Origin: Lactobacillaceae bacterium
Lineage (GTDB): Bacteria > Bacillota > Bacilli > Lactobacillales > Lactobacillaceae
Assembly: GCA_031261865.1 (NCBI GenBank)
Contig: JAISIV010000109.1
Location: 1-6,672 of the forward strand
DNA length: 6,672 nt
Direction: 5' to 3'
Positions 5,436-6,672 of this stretch are shown piece by piece. Position 1 is the first letter of the stretch. Each line of letters starts with the position of its first letter. Made by a program: the position numbers and the translations under genes. A model generated the notes under the pieces. The model made no database searches. It saw only the letters and a list, made by a program, of their open reading frames with translations, and was not told the origin of the DNA.

Positions 5436-5592
5436 TGAACAAAGAGAAAAGGCTATTGAAATCGCTAAAAAATATAATAACCGTTACAGTGAGTTTTCAA
5501 AAAACGCAACCGCGCGCGAGTTCACAACAGTATTGAAATATGTGGCAAACGAAGCTAACATGAAACAACGTAAGTTGGCCGGTCTAGACTAA
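5428..5592 (+). CDS. 54-aa protein coupled to the zeta-type gene, candidate partner or antitoxin
   Basis: The frame runs from ATG 5428 to TAA 5592 and encodes 54 residues beginning MTDEQREKAIEIAKKYNN and ending RKLAGLD. It is not in a family I recognise. It is charged, predicted helical, slightly basic by residue count, and has no Cys, signal or membrane segment. A strong ribosome binding site GGAGGAG (5414-5420) lies seven bases before the ATG, inside the upstream gene, and the start overlaps that gene's stop by 8 bp. This is good evidence of a real, translationally coupled gene. A terminator starts 18 bp after its stop. By position it could neutralise the zeta-type kinase, but it does not look like epsilon or PezA, so that role is inference. 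Confidence 0.75.
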   Translation: MTDEQREKAIEIAKKYNNRYSEFSKNATAREFTTVLKYVANEANMKQRKLAGLD

Positions 5593-5609
5593 CAAAGAAA
5601 TAAACATTA

Positions 5610-5648
5610 AGCCCATCAAGTCAACTTTTGACATGATGGGCTCTTTTT
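5610..5648 (+). terminator. Rho-independent terminator of the zeta-type operon
   Basis: Arms 5610-5624 and 5628-5642 pair over 15 positions with one mismatch; the outer 9 bp (AGCCCATCA and TGATGGGCT) are perfect. The loop is CTT and a run of five T follows (5644-5648). It ends the plus-strand pair and separates it from the convergent ABC transporter gene. The minus strand after the stem is T-rich but broken, so it may also weakly stop transcription from that side. Confidence 0.9.
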
Positions 5649-5694
5649 ATAGCATGCGTGAAGAAATGTATTTCACGAACGCCGTATAATACCG

Positions 5695-6672
5695 TCAATG
5701 TTCCAATTCCAGAATTCGAACATTAGCAAACTTCTTAAATTCTTCATCATGAGATATAACAACGACAATCTTCCCGCGTTCAACCAAGTCTTGGATTATC
5801 TCATAGACAAATTTTCGATGTTGTAAATCGAGGTAATTTGTTGGCTCATCGAAAATATAAACTTCTTTTTCTTCGCCAAGGTACCGTTGAATTTGAGATA
5901 ACTTCCTCTGTCCAAAAGAAGCCGTTTGTGGCAACGAATCATTCAAATATTGACTTGACTCTGGCTCCCCAGGAATATAAGAAATATTATTGTTGAAGCC
6001 AAAATTGGAATAACTAATGTTTCCTTCGTAGTGTTGAGTCATCCCTAAAATCGCATGGACTAGAAAGGTCTTACCGCTTCCATTTGGCCCTGTAATCAGG
6101 TTCAAATTCTGATTATCAAATACGAAATTTAGGTTACTAATGACGTGTTGTCCATTTTCACCAATGAGCGTCAGATTCTCAACTGAAATAGATTCTATTG
6201 TTGACAGGGAATATGATATTTGATCAGTTTCTAACATCACTGCAAAATCGTTGATAATCGCTTTGGTGGAGATGTAACCCTTATAGGTATCCAAGAGATA
6301 TTCAGCTGGTGTCCAAATGCCCGAAACATATAGTTGAATGGCGACTAGTGTACCGAACGTCATTTGTCCCTGAATCACTTGATAACCGGAGACAATAATT
6401 GCAATTAAAATCAAGAGGTTCAAAAACGAATATGCCATGAAGTTTTGAAACGATGCTTCTAGTTGGACAGAACGTTTCTTCTTATACGAATAGTCATCTA
6501 GTAGCGGCTCGATTGATCTAAACGTAGAATTTGTCTGAAATCGATCCGAGAACGACTGCTTGAATACATCGACGAGATAATTCTTGATTTCGGTCATGCT
6601 TTTGATTGAATTGGCGCTCGCAACCGTAATCTTATTTGAAAACCGGTCTGTAAGTAATAAAAATATCGGAAC
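5695..6672 (-). CDS. ABC exporter, C-terminal part of a fused membrane/ATPase protein (5' end outside window)
   Basis: The frame stays open to the right edge, giving 325 visible residues; the true start is outside the window. Residues 1 to about 130 are the end of an ABC exporter membrane domain, with hydrophobic segments near 78-100 and 107-127. The nucleotide-binding domain follows (about 161-325): Walker A GPNGSGKT (195-202), a Q-loop region around YIPGEPESSQY (232-242), signature SFGQR (252-256) in place of LSGGQ, Walker B VYIFDEPTNYLD and H308 (SHD). Only about 10 residues separate the Q-loop region from the signature, far fewer than usual, so the helical subdomain is reduced although the ATPase motifs remain. 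It fits a half-transporter for a peptide or lipid substrate, but nothing here identifies the cargo. It converges on the zeta-type operon. Confidence 0.85.
   Translation of the reverse strand, partial: VPIFLLLTDRFSNKITVASANSIKSMTEIKNYLVDVFKQSFSDRFQTNSTFRSIEPLLDDYSYKKKRSVQLEASFQNFMAYSFLNLLILIAIIVSGYQVIQGQMTFGTLVAIQLYVSGIWTPAEYLLDTYKGYISTKAIINDFAVMLETDQISYSLSTIESISVENLTLIGENGQHVISNLNFVFDNQNLNLITGPNGSGKTFLVHAILGMTQHYEGNISYSNFGFNNNISYIPGEPESSQYLNDSLPQTASFGQRKLSQIQRYLGEEKEVYIFDEPTNYLDLQHRKFVYEIIQDLVERGKIVVVISHDEEFKKFANVRILELEH

Noticed and set aside
5651..5682. Imperfect inverted repeat after the ABC transporter gene (CGTGAA and TTCACG)
   Set aside because: The stem is short, with bulges, and no T run follows on the minus strand, so a terminator call is not supported.
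1..6672. CRISPR arrays, tRNA or rRNA genes, insertion sequences
   Set aside because: No regularly spaced long repeats, no tRNA-like cloverleaf sequence, and no transposase or terminal inverted repeats were seen on either strand.

Overview
The window looks like one end of an integrated mobile island in a low-GC Firmicute, most likely a lactic acid bacterium (Lactobacillales). This rests on AT-rich DNA, strong GGAGG-type ribosome binding sites, a Gram-positive phage/ICE-type tyrosine integrase with a DUF3173-type partner, and protein similarities; no housekeeping gene is complete enough to fix the genus.

Left edge (1-165): a bidirectional hairpin terminator precedes a short stretch that, on the minus strand, reads ...Ile-Glu-Trp-Glu-stop. 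This is the conserved C-terminus of GMP synthase (GuaA), a known island integration site. I read it as one attachment-site copy, with bases 1 to about 70 being chromosome downstream of guaA. An inverted repeat and a pair of direct repeats lie between it and the integrase and are candidate recombinase sites. The integrase (166-1374) and a DUF3173-type excisionase-like gene (1392-1589) form a minus-strand recombination module. A small plus-strand gene of unknown function (1801-1995) has a promoter-like box with a palindrome, and ends at a long hairpin shared with the convergent operon.

Centre (2069-4523): a compact minus-strand operon of three genes: an AAA_15/AAA_21-type ABC ATPase, a small TOPRIM/RloB-like protein, and a Fic/Doc-family protein whose catalytic His is Gln. 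The coding regions overlap or nearly touch, and the leader carries a near-perfect 43-nt palindrome. ATPase plus TOPRIM/RloB pairs are the core of known anti-phage systems (PARIS, RloAB, AbiL). The Fic-like third gene, and a short motif it shares with the TOPRIM-like protein, make this the best candidate here for an undescribed defence system.

Right (4743-5648): a plus-strand zeta-toxin-family kinase gene overlaps a 54-codon gene with a strong ribosome binding site, followed by a terminator. The canonical upstream epsilon antitoxin is absent, so the small downstream protein is a possible new partner. At the right edge a minus-strand ABC exporter gene (5695 to beyond 6672) is cut by the window; its nucleotide-binding domain is unusually short. 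Overall: an integration module, a putative defence operon, a toxin-like pair and a transporter as cargo.
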